The position numbers were made by a program, and so were the translations under genes. The notes under the pieces are model-generated. The model was not told where the DNA came from, did no database searches, and saw nothing but the letters and a program-made list of their open reading frames with translations. Below, in pieces: positions 51,101 through 63,899 of a stretch of 64,000 nucleotides of DNA (position 1 is the first letter of the stretch; every line of letters starts with the position of its first letter). Origin of the DNA: Sanderia malayensis (lineage: Eukaryota; Cnidaria; Scyphozoa; Semaeostomeae; Pelagiidae); NCBI GenBank assembly GCA_013076295.1, contig RQOL01000772.1:2819087-2883086 (forward strand), written 5' to 3'.

Positions 51101-51894
51101 AAGACAACAAGTTTAAAGTTTCATACCTGAGTTCTAGTTCTATGGTTTTGATCCGGAATTATATTTAACAGGAGATTGAATGCGAGCTAAATGCCAGATT
51201 TGCAGACTTCACAGAATACCAGCCTGATATGTTGTTATCTAAAATGCTCAGAAGACTTATGGTGAGCCTCGAGACCACTCAACTCTTTTTTATCATTCGC
51301 TGTTTAACAACACGTTTGCTATTGATGCATTGCCCACGGATGCCTCAATGTTGCGTTGGCAGTGTTATTTTGATGCATACTAGACTTGTCAATCCGTGTG
51401 CATTGATTGGGAACCTTTTTTTTTAATTTCAGGTTTGTTTTGATGTTTTCTGTGAAACGGGTGAGCCTGGGGTGAAACAAGAACGATTATTTATTAAACC
51501 AAGAAGGTTAGTTTGTTCTCTTTTTATGTTTCCATTTATATGTTGCTAAGACAATTTTCGAAAATCTTGGACTATTGGGTCGAAAGATAATTGGCTTTAT
51601 GTGATATTTATAGAAGGGTTATATAGCTAAAAGCAATGGAACAAGATGACACGGTGTCTGTTTTTGAACCCCATTATTACCAATGGATAATATTTTTCGA
51701 TAATAATAAGATTTGGATAATAAGATAAAATTTTTCACAAAATCAGTTGGCTGGAGGTCTCCGCACACATTATAGAAAGGTTATTTGGGTTCAGATACAT
51801 TTTTCCTAATATGGTTTGTTTATTTTTCAGGGGTAGAGACAGGATTCGACCTTATCATTATTATTCTGAGAAGGGAGTTTTCATTCATCAATAG
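45108..51894 (+). CDS. THOC5: THO complex subunit 5
   Basis: Twenty-one exons: 45108-45232, 45387-45627, 46030-46143, 46358-46455, 46591-46666, 46954-47024, 47153-47350, 47559-47608, 48001-48078, 48234-48301, 48605-48704, 48854-48965, 49224-49325, 49643-49742, 49848-49959, 50281-50384, 50487-50574, 50820-50929, 51172-51261, 51433-51506 and 51831-51894, 724 residues; human has 683. THOC5 is a metazoan THO/TREX subunit coupling transcription to mRNA export. Diagnostic stretches are [74 protein letters not shown] and the C-terminal [11 protein letters not shown]. The N-terminal 120 residues are basic and Ser/Thr-rich with a likely nuclear localisation signal (SKRRRKS). The intron at 47609-48000 is filled by a 15-bp repeat. 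Confidence 0.96.
47765..47952 (+). repeat. 15-bp minisatellite in THOC5 intron 8
   Basis: About twelve degenerate copies of TTTGATACATTGAAC/ACC/ATC. The open frame on the opposite strand (runs of MYQSS) is only the repeat read as protein. The array ends about 50 bases before the exon acceptor at 48000. Confidence 0.85.
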
Positions 51895-52130
51895 AACTCA
51901 CGCATTGCGCCCAAAGAATTGGGAGATATTCTCTGACTGTACCAGACTTTGGAAAATTTAAATGGTGTAGCAACTCTTGACTTGTTGTTTTTTCTAATCT
52001 TTATATGATAAATACAATTTTATCTCCTTGTAAAACAACTATAATTTTGTTATCATTGGAGCGTGAATTTGCTTTGATTGAATTTCACTTCACAGTCTCG
52101 CTTTCAATCAAAGTCTTTCCTTTTCAAAAT

Positions 52131-53385
52131 ATGGCCGTCGAAGTCAAGAGGCCTAAAAAAACCTTTTCTTCAGATTTCGCCGCAAATCAGTTGGCGAAAT
52201 CGGGCTGGGAGGATGGGCAAGGCTTAGGAAGAGACAAACAAGGAATAAAGGAAGCAATTAAAGTCTCGGCGAAGAACGATAAAAATGGCCTTGGTGTGGA
52301 TTTAAGCGAGCAATTCGTTTTTCATTGGTGGGACCACGTGTTCAATAAGGTGGCAAGTAGTATCAAAGTTGAACATGAAGATGGAGAGGTATTGCAATTT
52401 TATATACTTATCTTGAGGTTTTATTTTTTAATTTCCCACTCTATTTATTCTCTGGCTTTAAAAAAAAAGACTTCTCTTAGAAGACATTTGGGCATTTTAT
52501 AAATGATAATGCGTTATTGATACTTAATTTTTTTGTTATCTATAGGTGAAGCTATCAAAAAATCCAGAATCTGAAAAGTTGGAAAAAATTAGCAGTAAAA
52601 AGCCATCGAATGTAACGAAAGGAAAAGATCTGCTTTATGGTCGGTTTATTCGTAGTGGCACATGCACTGAAAGTGATGCAAAAATTGATACAAAATCATG
52701 CGATGAAAGCAGTGAGGATGAATCAAAGTTAGATTTTTCAAGTAAGGATACACTAGAGAAGGCATTCAAGCTAACAGGGGGAAGAACGGCTCACAAGGCT
52801 GCAAGACATGGCCATAAATTGAGTGGTAAATTAAAACGCTTAGAGGAGCAGGAGAAAAGCTCCCCTGTTGTTACTCCAAATGCCAGTCCAAAAAGATCTG
52901 ATTCTACAGATTATGAATCATCAAGTTGTAAAAAGAAAAGAGGGAGTGGTGGGAAGAGAAGCTTTGCTATAGCTTTTGATTATGATGGTTTGGAATCTTG
53001 TGGTAAAACCAAGAAGAAGAAGAAAGATAATAAAATTAGGAATGATTCTAAATGCATGTCTGTTGATAGAACATCTGATCTTATTTTGGCAAAAGATGAA
53101 GAAATTAATCGATCACAGACTAAAAAGTTAAAAAAGAAGAAGAAACGTAGAGAGGAGAAATGTGAAGAAGATGCGTTAGTGCCTTCTTCACTGGATGACT
53201 GTGTTTTGGACGGTGGAGTTAAGAAAAGGAAAAAGTCAAAAAAGAAAGACACTGAGGGAAGTTATTCGACTGTTGAAAATGATGTCACACATAAAAAGAG
53301 AAAGAAGAAAAAAGAAAAAAATGTGATTGACAAAGATATGACCTTGTCAGAAGTCAAACAGAAGAAGAAAAGGAAAACAACATAA
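52131..53385 (+). CDS. GPATCH4: G-patch domain protein GPATCH4
   Basis: Two exons, 52131-52388 and 52546-53385, give 365 residues. The N-terminus is a G-patch (FAANQLAKSGWEDGQGLGRD, then KQGIKEAI) followed by the family's HWWDHVFNK motif. Exon 2 opens with a linker containing LLYGRFIRSG and the conserved GRTAHKAARHG, then a long Lys-rich tail with many KKKKK runs, typical of nucleolar targeting. Human GPATCH4 is a nucleolar protein that activates an RNA helicase (DHX15) and affects rRNA processing; the same role is inferred. It starts only 236 bases after the THOC5 stop codon in the same orientation. Confidence 0.93.
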
Positions 53386-53703
53386 TGTTATTATATATGA
53401 ATATATGAACAAGGATTTTGTGTTAAAGTCGTTGCGTATTTCTCTCTGTCATTCTTCTTGTGTCCGAATATGAATGCCGCAAAAATAAGCATGCAAAAAT
53501 ATATTTCGAAAAGAGTTTGAAAGTGTATATCTGTTATGACGTCACATGTCCTCGAAGCAATGTCGAGGCAATTTGGCCTAGTCAAACTCGCACGTGGTGC
53601 ACGAGGAGAAATTTAATTTGACCAACTTGCGAGAAAGTACAGTTTAAATGCACAATAGTTAACGAGTAGTATAATATAGATTTTGAAGAATTCTACCGCC
53701 ATT
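53386..53703. other. GPATCH4 to STAND-gene spacer
   Basis: 318 bases with the 3' end of GPATCH4 and the 5' end of the next gene. No gene seen. Confidence 0.5.
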
Positions 53704-56700
53704 ATGCAAACATCGAAGTGTTTATTTGCTGCTCAAAAGTCGATGTGTTTGATGAGGAACTTGCAGCCGCTGGCAAACAAGTTTGGGCCGCCTAAGTTTT
53801 CCTTCATCGATTTCAGAACAACTCGAGCACTTCTGCATACTTCAAGAGGCAGCATCTATAGTTTTGCTAAATTAGATACAAGGACTGGCTATGATTTTCA
53901 AAGCTCGCGAAAATATTCTGAGGAGAAAGTTGAAGAAAAACCTGATAACCGGACATTTAAGGAGAAAGTTAGAGATTTCTGGAATGGGCCAACATTTAAA
54001 TATTGGTTCATTGGTGTTACTGCATTTTCAACATGGATGTTTTATTATGGTATTAAAACTTACCGAGCTACGAGAGTAGACATAGATCTACCTCCAGCAA
54101 CTCCAGGCCATCCTTTAGTAGTTAGAGTTACTGATACACATGACATATTGAGCAAGATAAAACATGCAATGAGTTGGAATGGAAATGTTAAGTTAGTTTC
54201 GCTTAATGGACCAACTGGATGCGGTAAAAGTTTACTGGCGAACTCTATGGCTGAGAAATTGATGCAGGAAGTAGACTGGAATCCTGTTGGTCTGCCCAAA
54301 TCACACATCAAAGTATTCCTTAATGCTGATACCTTGAAGAGTTTCCATCTGTCGCTGCAAGCATTTGCTGCCAAATTGAAAGTCAAATCTTCCGATATCA
54401 AAAGTAGAACTGCTGAATTTTCTAAGGATGAATCAATATTGAATAATAAATGCTTGGTTCTTCTTCAGCTAATAAAAGAAAATCTTGCGAAGCATCCAGA
54501 TTGGGTGATCATTGTCGATAATCTGCAGCAAGGTGTATCTGAAGAAATAATCAGCATTGTGAAAGATGCTTTTGCTGAGCCTCAGAGTTCAGGCTTTTGG
54601 AATCCATTTTCAAGTGAAGAGAAGCCTGTTTTATGGAGTAGGGGAACTGTCATTCTGACCCATGATGGTGGAATGTTGGATGATAATACTGGCATTTCAC
54701 AGTTGAAAATGGATGCCAGGTAATTAATGCAGTTGACATCTGCCATTTCAAAGAAAGCTGTAATGAAGTTAAATTTGTTCAAAATAGCGAATGCTTGAAG
54801 TAACGGATGCTCCAACTATGCTTTACCAATGTGAATGGAAGTGGAAAACATTCAAGATTGAGATAGCAGGCCATTGAGATAGCAGATGTCAACTGTACAT
54901 TCATGACACATTTTGTCTGTTTGTGGAGGAATTTCCCTTTTTTCAAAAAGTGGGAGCATGTGCCCCTTGCCCCCAGTCCCCTCTATCCCTGACAATATGA
55001 ATTGTTGCAACCTTCTAACTAAGAAGCAATTTATTTTTTGCAGAATGTCAGAGAATGATTCAATTCAACTTCTGAAAGACATCACAAACATCCGAGACGA
55101 ATCATTTGAATCATCACCAAGCACAAAGCTCCTCCTCAGCCGCATACACTATCATCCCATGTCAATTGTTGGCACTGCGTTGCTGTTGAAGGATCGACTT
55201 GCCAAGCGAGAATTGAGTAGCATCGATGGAGAGATGATGAAACTTGTGAAAGAAATCACTAACAACAGCATTAACGTGTCAACGCACAGCTTCGGAGATG
55301 CGAGGTCAGGAATAGCAGAATCTCTGATAATAGCGGAGACAGTTGTTGCTATGACAGCCAAACATCTCATGCGTAAAGACATCCACGTTGGTTGCGCTTT
55401 CGATCTGATCTCTTCATGCGCTCCCCGAATCCCAATTCCGTCATCGTTTGTCAATAGATATTTACGCCATCCCGCGCTTCGATTGCCGGCGATAGCTCCT
55501 GCGCAGCAACAACCCGGTGGTATTCAGCAGATGTTCCAGCCAGCTGCGGAGCAGAAGGCCCAATTGGATGAGTCACTTGAGCCGAAAGGCCACGCTTGGT
55601 CGAATAAGAACATCGCAGAGCAGTTGAGCAGTTTCAAGACCAGGGTCATGGAGTTCTTCACGGCCCTCAAAGAAGTTTACGATATGTATTATGGTTCGCA
55701 TGAATTGGATGTTGCAGTGGATGATGGACTGGGCGTGCTGCGCAGGTGCGAGCTGATTTTGTCATCAAAACAGCAACCTGGGGGTTAGTTTAGTTCTGTT
55801 GCATTTGGAGTTGATTAGGGATCAGTTTCTTTAGTTTCTTCCTTGTAAGTAATGAACCGAATAATCCAATCTCTAGATCGGATTTTTTGGTTCATTATTT
55901 ACAAGGATTTACAAGGATTTTTTGGTTCATTATTTACAATTTTCGCAAGATTTATATAACTTTGTTTTGAAGTAGAATTAAAGTAGAAATACAACTCTGG
56001 CTCTGTTTTTACCTTTGTAGATGTTGATTCATTCAGCATGCATCCGCTGGTATACGCAGCTGTTAGGCAGAACTTCTTGTCGTCAACAATTCCCAAAATG
56101 GAAGCGAAATTCATTGACGAAGAAGAAGCACGGTTCGAACAGCAGCCGTGGTACAAGAAGATGTCGAAGTTCGACGCGAAAGCGTGTCTACAGAAACACC
56201 GCAACGAGCAACAGAAAATGCCGATCGGTGCCTCAAATGCTGCGATGCTCCTATCCGGTTTCAACAATGCAATTATCGATGTTGGTTGCATTCTTGGAAA
56301 TGATGATGATAATGATGATGGGTTGAGCTTGGTAGATTCTTCACTAACGGAGGAAGATAAATTGAAGTATTTACAAGCGCATTTAGACCGCATTATTCAC
56401 ACGTTGAGTGATGACATGCAAGTTGCAAAACAAAACATATCCGGCAAGACTGCTTCAAAGTACCTCAGTGTCCACGGCGACTATTTGCATTACAACCACC
56501 CTGCGGAAATAACTGGAACGCGAGCGAAAATCACTGGCCTACTGCTGTTAGCGAAGACTGCTTCGCGAGCCGATGCTGACGTGCACAAGGCCATTGCGCA
56601 CGTCAGCGCTGCGCTGGAGCTTTTACAACAAACGGACATGGAGGTTAATAAGGAGCTCGAGATGGCCTCGATTCTATGCCAGCTAGCCTCATTGTACAAC

Positions 56701-57207
56701 TCGCTTGAAGACCACGAGAAGGGAAAAGAGAATTTGGAGAAAGCTGTGGAGATTTACGAAGCTCAGAGACGCAAAGACGGGGAGTATAAGAATCCGTTGG
56801 ATTTCGGTAAAGCGTTGGGGGCGTTGGGGGTGATCTACGGTACCCTGGGGGACAGGAGAAAAAGCAAGGAACTGATTGAGCGTGCCCTCATGTTACAGCA
56901 GACCGGAGCACCGGATCTGACCGATGAAGCCAAAAGTAAACATTTCGGAGCCGAATTCGCAAGCTCACTCACCGATTTAGGCCATGCGTATGTCTCGCTG
57001 GGTCTGCCACTGTACGGTAAGAAGATACTGGATTTGTCACTGATGGCTCATAAGAATATTCACGGTGAAAAACATCCAGAAGTCGTGCGGACTTTGACCG
57101 TGCTCAGTATTGCTCATTTGATGCAAGGACACAATGATGAGAGCAAGAAACTCAGAAGAGAGGCTGGTAAATTGCAGGCGCAAGTCAATGCTTTACCTGT
57201 CTACTAA
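53704..57207 (+). CDS. Predicted mitochondrial STAND ATPase with TPRs
   Basis: Three large exons, 53704-54719, 55044-55783 and 56021-57207, give 980 residues; all junction phases agree. The start is the first ATG of the open frame. The first 50 residues are basic, without acidic residues except one Asp, and resemble a mitochondrial presequence. A membrane segment follows at about 98-116 (YWFIGVTAFSTWMFYYGI). Next is an NB-ARC/STAND-like NTPase: Walker A GPTGCGKS (169-176), Walker B WVIIVDN (267-273), sensor GTVILTHDG (314-322) and a GLPL-like HYHPMSIVGTALL (374-385). A helical region then leads to DSFSMHPLVYAAVRQ (about 588-602), which resembles the winged-helix to effector link of STAND proteins. 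TPR-like repeats fill about 750-965 and resemble kinesin-light-chain TPRs. I know no named family with this order. Confidence 0.8.
55840..55940. repeat. Hairpin plus direct repeat in STAND-gene intron 2
   Basis: CCTTGTAAGTAATGAACCGA and a later GGTTCATTATTTACAAGG form an inverted repeat of about 24 bases with a short loop. GATTTTTTGGTTCATTATTTAC then occurs a second time directly after, as a tandem copy. Confidence 0.7.
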
Positions 57208-58856
57208 CGAATGTACGTTACCATCGTGAGATCGAGGTTGGTATTATCGAGCATGATTTGTGTAGCTTTGAAGAAGGAATGGTCTTCAAATTTGGAGGAT
57301 GAATATTCTTTTGCTTTGAAGTGGTGTAGATCTTAAAGCTATAGTCAAGAACGTTATTATTTTTTAAATTTCACATAGTTGCATTGCTTTTATTTGAATT
57401 TCCAAATTGTTTGACAGTTTAATATTAAAATATAGACCATTTGAAATGATTCTAGTTTAACTTTGCAAGATAATTCTACAAGAAACCAGCCAGTCTCTCC
57501 TACCTTTTTGTTAATAAAAGAGTGGGTGGGTCTATTTTAATGATCACAGCAGGGGGGATGATCTCATCTCGTGTTGATCTCCAGACCTTCTGAGCGCGCC
57601 TTGTTAATTAGCTTTGGCTTTTCACAAATCTCAAAGCTCTTCAGGAAAATGTCTATTTATTCTTTCGTTTCCTGAATGAAGCTTTTCCTTCCGTGCTTTG
57701 TTTCTGACAGCATGGGCAGTGTCGTACCCTACCAGGAGAATATTTATATCTCCGGTTATTCTTGCTGTGTTGGAGCGTGACCGGAAACCGCATCACACAT
57801 GCAGCTGTTTGTGCACTGCGAAGGAGCACAGACTCGCCCCCTTTCTCAAGCGTGAACGCTTCTTGATTCAAGAAGAAAGCGCTCTTTAACATGCATCAGA
57901 GTTTTTCTCAAAGGCAACAATGGGTGTTTAAATTTGGGAGATTTTGGTTAGATTTCGGAGATTGGGGACAGCGCAACTGGTTTAAAGTGGAGAGGCAGGA
58001 GACGGGGAACAACATTTATTGAAACCCTGTCGTTTTTGCTAATGAAACTTGGTTTTCCCGTCCATATTAATGCATAGTTCTGTTCAAGAAACAGACAAGA
58101 AACTATGGAAAGAAACCTTTCATGGGCCACTGTATCACTGCATCACAGAGTTGTAACATAAAAATATCAGTTAGAGCCAATTCAAACAAGTTAAGGACCA
58201 TGCTTACACGTGATGTGGGGCAAAAGTTTGGTGACACATAAACTTGTGTACAAGTCGTTTCCTTGTTCTCATTGGATAATTCGCATAAGGGAAGTTAAAA
58301 ATTGTATATTCCAAAAAAGTAGCTATACCCCCCTGGCCCAATTGCTGTGCGGCCCTTAACATGGCTGGGTGGGTATCTAAGTAAAAAGACAAAACATGCG
58401 GAAGACAGCCTTTAGGAACTGGATCCATGACATCAGGTTTTAATGCATACTTTGAATATTTTTTGGAAGCGGACTTACCTTTTGCAGACAAATGAAAATT
58501 CCTTCAGTTCTGACTCAAATTATATTGTTGTCTTTGTTAATTTGAGTTAATTGACTTTTTGAAATTTGGAGAAGGCAGAATCCTGGTTACTTTACATTCA
58601 TTGCTATTGTTCTCTCATAAAGGAATGCCGGCCAGGAAGTTATTGTTTAGGTAATCGGAGTGTTCTGGCCTATGTTATAATCTATTTTTATCTTCGTGTT
58701 CTTGCTTCCTCTGCCTTCACCACACCGCGACTGACTTGCTTATCTGGATAAAATCAAGGCATTAATAGGACAGAAAGGAATGTTACTGCAGTCTATTCGA
58801 TTTTCGCAAAATGAATGATATCTGGCTGCGAACAACTGTTGCATAACAGAGCTAGA
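57208..58856. other. Intergenic, STAND gene to NF1
   Basis: 1.65 kb spacer. AATAAA at 57513-57518 is a plausible polyadenylation signal for the upstream gene. A 96-codon open frame on the minus strand (58204-58491) has protein-like composition but no ATG at its head and no recognised family. NF1 promoter elements should be in the 3' part. Confidence 0.45.
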
Positions 58857-61800
58857 ATGCCAAAGGAGCAAAAGCAGTTTGAATGGGTTCAAGTTGCCCT
58901 GAAACGCTTCAAAACTCAAGTAAGTGTATACAATATAAGTGTGTTTGTCCGTTAACCAATCTCGATATTGCGAAGCAAATCTTAATTTCGATATCCAGAC
59001 TCCTTCACAGTCGTGTGACCAATATATTAACACGTGCAAACTAAATTTCATCTTAATTTTCAACACAATTACGGTTATGCACTCGTAAATTACGGTTATC
59101 ACCTCGATTTTATTCCGGGTTTTTAATTTTCCTTTGATTCAGAAAGAACCAAAACATCAGTAATTTATCACGGATAATTGTTCTTGAGACAATTGGCTAA
59201 ATCCAATTTCCAAAATAAAAGGGTTTTACAAAAACGAAGAATTTTGATGAATTTTATGATGGTTTACATCCACAATATGATAATAACAATATCATTATTT
59301 TTGTTTATCACATCTGTAAAAAAATTAACTTATTTTTAATGAATATTAGGGTATACAAATAACCTAGAGCAATTAATCTAGGATTTTCTGTAGCAAAGTA
59401 ATTTTAGATACACCCCTAAAAAAATCTTCAAGAAGGTAAACATTGTAGTGGAAAGATCTCACTTAAAGGCTCAATTTGTATACATATTATTTCAAAAGTA
59501 ATAAGAAATATAGACTCATCAAATATTTTCTCTGATAAACAATATTTCCTCTATTCTTGTCATTCAGATATTTTGCTATCATTATTTGTTGATTTTTAGC
59601 TTCCATACCAAAGAAATCATAGAGGACTCCATTCAGAAGATGCGATCAAACTTGTCCAGCAAAGCCTCATTAATTTAGCTGAGCATCAATATTCTATGAT
59701 TGTTACTTCACTTGCAACATTTATCCATGATGTCAACTATACAGTAAGCATCAGCATGCACATTTTCTCCACTGCTTTCATTTTAAACTCTTTGTGAACA
59801 AATTTGTTGTCTAACCTACTAATCAGCAACTTCTGATCATATTAAGACAGGTTTCAGATTTCTAGGACAAATGGTCCAAAAGTTATGTTTCAAAACTGTT
59901 TGCAAAAAGCGTAATACTTTATGTATCTTCCATGAAAGTTTAGGGTCCGAAATTCAGTTTTTAAAATTGATTGGAGTTTGAAAGACTGAGATAATACATG
60001 CTTGGTTTTTGAGCAAAATATTTTGTTTGCTAAATAGCTTATCATTGATTTTGAAATGACTATATGCTTGCTTTTTGGAATGTATGCTTGCTTTTTGAAT
60101 TTTAGTTAATAAAAGACTCATGCATTATTATTTTTTTAGCATTCCTTGTCATCCGAACCCCAAGATGCAGCTGTCCAATCAAATATTCTGGTCCTCGAAA
60201 CTCTTCATCAGTGCTTCAAAAAGGTAAGCAAATGCATTTTTAATAGTAAACCTTTCCATGTTGCCACTTTGTTCATCTGCTTTGCTATATCATCTCCTTG
60301 CTCTCTGTAATAAGGCTTTGCAAAGTAATTTTATAGAAGTAGAAGTATAATTTGAGTTTAAATCTTGTTCCTTATTTTTGTCTCAGTACATGGATGGAAA
60401 TGCGTCACTGTCTGATGATGTAGTTTCCAAACAGTTGCTTCCAATAGTCTGTCCAGTGAGTATGAATTGTTGGTTTGAATTAGGAATTGTTTCTGAGTAT
60501 TGTTTTGATTGTGATTTGTTTATATTCTTGTTTTTGTTTTGTTCTAGCTCGTTTTGCAGCAAGATGGGTCTTCTCTTTACCAGAAAATGCACGAACTGGG
60601 TGGCAAAATCGTATCACTTATTAGTAGATTTCACTTCACTGCCGTCTTCACTCGCATCATGAAAAGGTAAGCATCTTGGTTCTATTTTAATTACAACAGA
60701 GCAACCTCTATTAACAGGCATTTCTATCCATTGAACTCTTCTAAGCAACAGACAAATACTCTTGTCTTAAAACCTCTCAAATTTGGTCATCTCGTTGGAA
60801 AAGCAACCTCTATACAATTTTCACCTTTCAACAACGGATAAAGTTATCAACCTCACAGGTTTCGATTACATGGAGGTTGCCCTGGGAGCCATTTTTTATG
60901 GCTAGAAAACCATTTATGTAATCCCTTACGGTTATTTCCAAAATTTAAGTAGCTTTGGCTGAAGATTTTGTTTGGGTGAAAACTTTTAAGAAGTTTATCA
61001 TGCTTCAAACGAAGTAAATTTAATCTGAATTTTTCTGAAATATATTTCTTATGTGACTGAAGTTCTTCCTATCTTTGCTGTCTCTTTTTTCTTAGGATAA
61101 GCCACCTATGTGAGTCAGGTGAAGATGGAACGTCAACATCTGTTGATGATATTGAAATAATTAAGCATTTGCACGTGAACAGAAAGGCACTGATAGCAGT
61201 TCTGACTGGTAAGTACGACCCACATAAATCACGAAGCGTACATGTTGACGAACACATAGTATTGGCCGAACGTTTAAAGCAGGCACCCATTCATCACGAA
61301 TTAGCTGTTCTATCAAGATTGTATAATAACCATTGTGATAAATCTCTGGTTTAATAGAAACCTCAGCGCAGTCGCAGTGCCTGACTCTACAGCTCTTCTC
61401 GTTGTAGAGATTGCCATATATTTTTCATATGCTCGGTTTTATTGCGCTTGTAACGACAAAGGAATGGATTGCCCCCTGAAAATACGTCACTGCCCTGTGA
61501 TGAACAGTTGATTGTGTTGACATCCAGGGGGGGGGCAACGGAACCCTTTAACTCATCCAACATATACGCGTGCTTTCATACATTAAAATATTGTTGACAG
61601 CATAGACTCCCCAAATGGTATATATTACATAAGAAGTGTTTTCTTTTTAATTTGCAGAAGTTGTAAAGTTTTTCAAGCTGTTAAAGAAACATTCGCAACT
61701 AGCCTTGGTTAAGGCACTAGACCAGGTAGCGTTGTACTTTATTGCAATATTTGATTTCATTCAACAATTATTGTTTCCTGCCTTATGCAGTGAAATAATG

Positions 61801-63899
61801 CTCCTCTTCTGCTAATGCCTGCTCACTATAGTAGTAACCGTGGTTTATCTGATTCAGTTTAAGCTGTATTCTTGTTCGTATAAAGTTGTCGTTTTATTGT
61901 AGTTGATTTGGAATTGGATTGAGAATTACCCTGAGCAATTTTCCGCCTTGTATAAAGACCAAAACTCACAACTTTCAGGTAAAATTGTATTAATCGTCTT
62001 TATTGTTTTCACAATCTGCTTTTAGTAGTTTTTACCGAAATACAAGATCTTAATGGATTTATATAAATTCTAATATTTAAAAGTATATTGCTTTGGCAAT
62101 GTACCAGACCAAGAGGACCCAGTTCAAACCTATTTATAATGGGCTTGTAGTTCGTGGTTCCGACGGTTCCTGGATTCGAACCTATGAAGGTTGCCCTTCA
62201 AGGATACGAAATCCAGCGCCCTAACCACTAGGTTACACCACCGATATTGCGAAAGATAGGCAAAATATTCCATTATGTATTTTTTGAACAAGTTTATAAA
62301 CAGAACTCCATTTGTTATTTTGGTAGCCACACAGAACTTGTTATGGGACCGCATATTGCTATACTTTTATCTATTTTATTTAATTTTATTATTATTCATA
62401 TTTTTCTAGATGTGAGCGATAAACTGTTTATTTTGGTCGATGCTTACTCTGAGGCGACGAAGAAAAGAACCGCTACTTGGCCGCTACAAGTCATGGTACT
62501 GCTGCTTTGTCAGGTAAGCAAACGTTTTCACGATTCAAGCACTACAAGCTGGGTGACGAAGCATTCATGGTGTGAACGAAATTTTCGCCACAAAGCCTAT
62601 TTTAGATTTGCTATCTGTAAAACATGGAATCTTGGTTTCTGGAATGGAATGATATAGGATTGATTCAGATTTATATTTAGTATACAAAAGTATAAATTCG
62701 ACGTGTTATTTTTTTATATGTTTGATTGTGTTAATGTGATTACTTTTATTTTAGCAATCTGTTCGCGAGGCTGCCGGTAATGGCGAACTCTCAAAAGGAC
62801 AGAATTATGTCAAGGTAAAATGAATTTAAATATTCTTATATTTAAATTCATATATTCATATACTTATATATTTACTTTTTAAGTTTTTGCAAGCAACTTG
62901 AGTATGTGTAGTTTAACGCAACGGTGTTTCAAATGCCTTTGTATGAATTAATTTGGTTGATAACAAAAAGATAGTTCGAATCTTTGAGTTAGATGTTGCT
63001 GTTGGAGCCATCTTGTACTGTTTTTTCTCAGAGAAATTTCTTAGAAAATCTCAAGAAAGCCTTGGTGAGCGGCAGTAAAGGTACAGCGGAGAGTGCCGTA
63101 ATAGCATGCGTGCAGCTTTGTAAAGCGTCAACGTTTATCACAAGGGAAGATAATGTTGTCTGCTTTTTGGTTGCTGAAGTTCTCAATGAGCTCAAAGTAT
63201 GTGTCTCTCTTGCTATTTACGACATTAGTATTCATACTAAGGCACCCTATTAATCCCCACGAAAAGAGATCGGTGTTGAGTATAATTAAAATCCAATAAG
63301 GTACAACACCCATTTGCCGGCACGTTAATTAATCTGTTCTAATTAAAAGTTATTGAATTTTCATAAGGTTGATCTTCTTCACTTTAAATTAGAACTAAGA
63401 CTTGCTTAAGTTCACATAATGTTTTCTTTCGTAGGCTTTGCTTTTCAACCCACATAAAGCCTTTCCTTCACCGACCGGTCTTTCATCAATCGATCTAATG
63501 ACCGACTGCTTTGTAGCGAGTTTCAGAATCAATTTCAGAAACAACCAACATTTTGAAGTTTGCTTCCACGTGGACTCACCTGCGGTTTTCCAACTTGCTT
63601 GTGTCAAGGGGCTCCACCGCATCGTCAAAGAGGTGAGCTGCGCATATGTTTTCGTCATTCATTGTTTATTGACCAGAGCTGTGTAAAATTAAATGAATTG
63701 ATTTCTTCTTGTAATGTACCGCTGGTGTTATAAGCAGATTACTAAAATACGGAACTAGGAACTGGGAATAGGAACTTGAGGGAATGTGGGGTGTGAATGG
63801 AAGATTCAATCTCGCTCTATTTTTTAGAAACCTCTAAGATGGTGGCCGAAAATCGATGTGTTGTACAGCAAAGCAACCCAACTTCGCGTGATGTTTCAA
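58857..63899 (+). CDS. NF1: Neurofibromin, N-terminal part (runs off window)
   Basis: Thirteen exons: 58857-58919, 59600-59743, 60140-60223, 60387-60455, 60548-60666, 61096-61208, 61658-61725, 61903-61978, 62410-62513, 62755-62814, 63032-63196, 63435-63632 and 63828-63899. They encode the first 445 residues; the gene continues past 64000. Neurofibromin is the large Ras GTPase-activating protein; its GAP domain is not reached here. The N-terminal helical-repeat part is diagnostic: QFEWVQVALKRF, VSKQLLPIV, WNWIENYPEQF, KRTATWPLQVM, ESAVIACVQLCKAST, LLFNPHKAF, DLMTDCFVASFRI, NNQHFEVC and RWWPKIDVLY. Phases agree throughout. A tRNA-derived repeat lies in the intron before 62410. Confidence 0.95.
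62130..62248 (-). mobile_element. tRNA-derived SINE-like fragment in NF1 intron
   Basis: On the minus strand an A-box-like GTAACCTAGTGGTTAGGGCG (around 62217-62236) is followed about 45 bases later by an exact B box GGTTCGAATCC (62182-62172). Between them GAAGG-GCAA-CCTTC can form a long variable arm, as in class II tRNAs (Ser/Leu). The acceptor and anticodon stems do not pair properly, so this is a tRNA-derived SINE or pseudogene rather than a working tRNA. The sequence beyond the B box is not tRNA-like. Confidence 0.6.

Noticed and set aside
58204..58491. Minus-strand 96-codon open frame between the STAND gene and NF1
   Set aside because: Composition is fairly protein-like, but there is no ATG at its head, no clear splice partner and no recognisable family; left unannotated.
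62155..62245. Functional tRNA gene in the NF1 intron
   Set aside because: A and B boxes are present, but acceptor and anticodon stems do not form, so it was called a SINE-like fragment.
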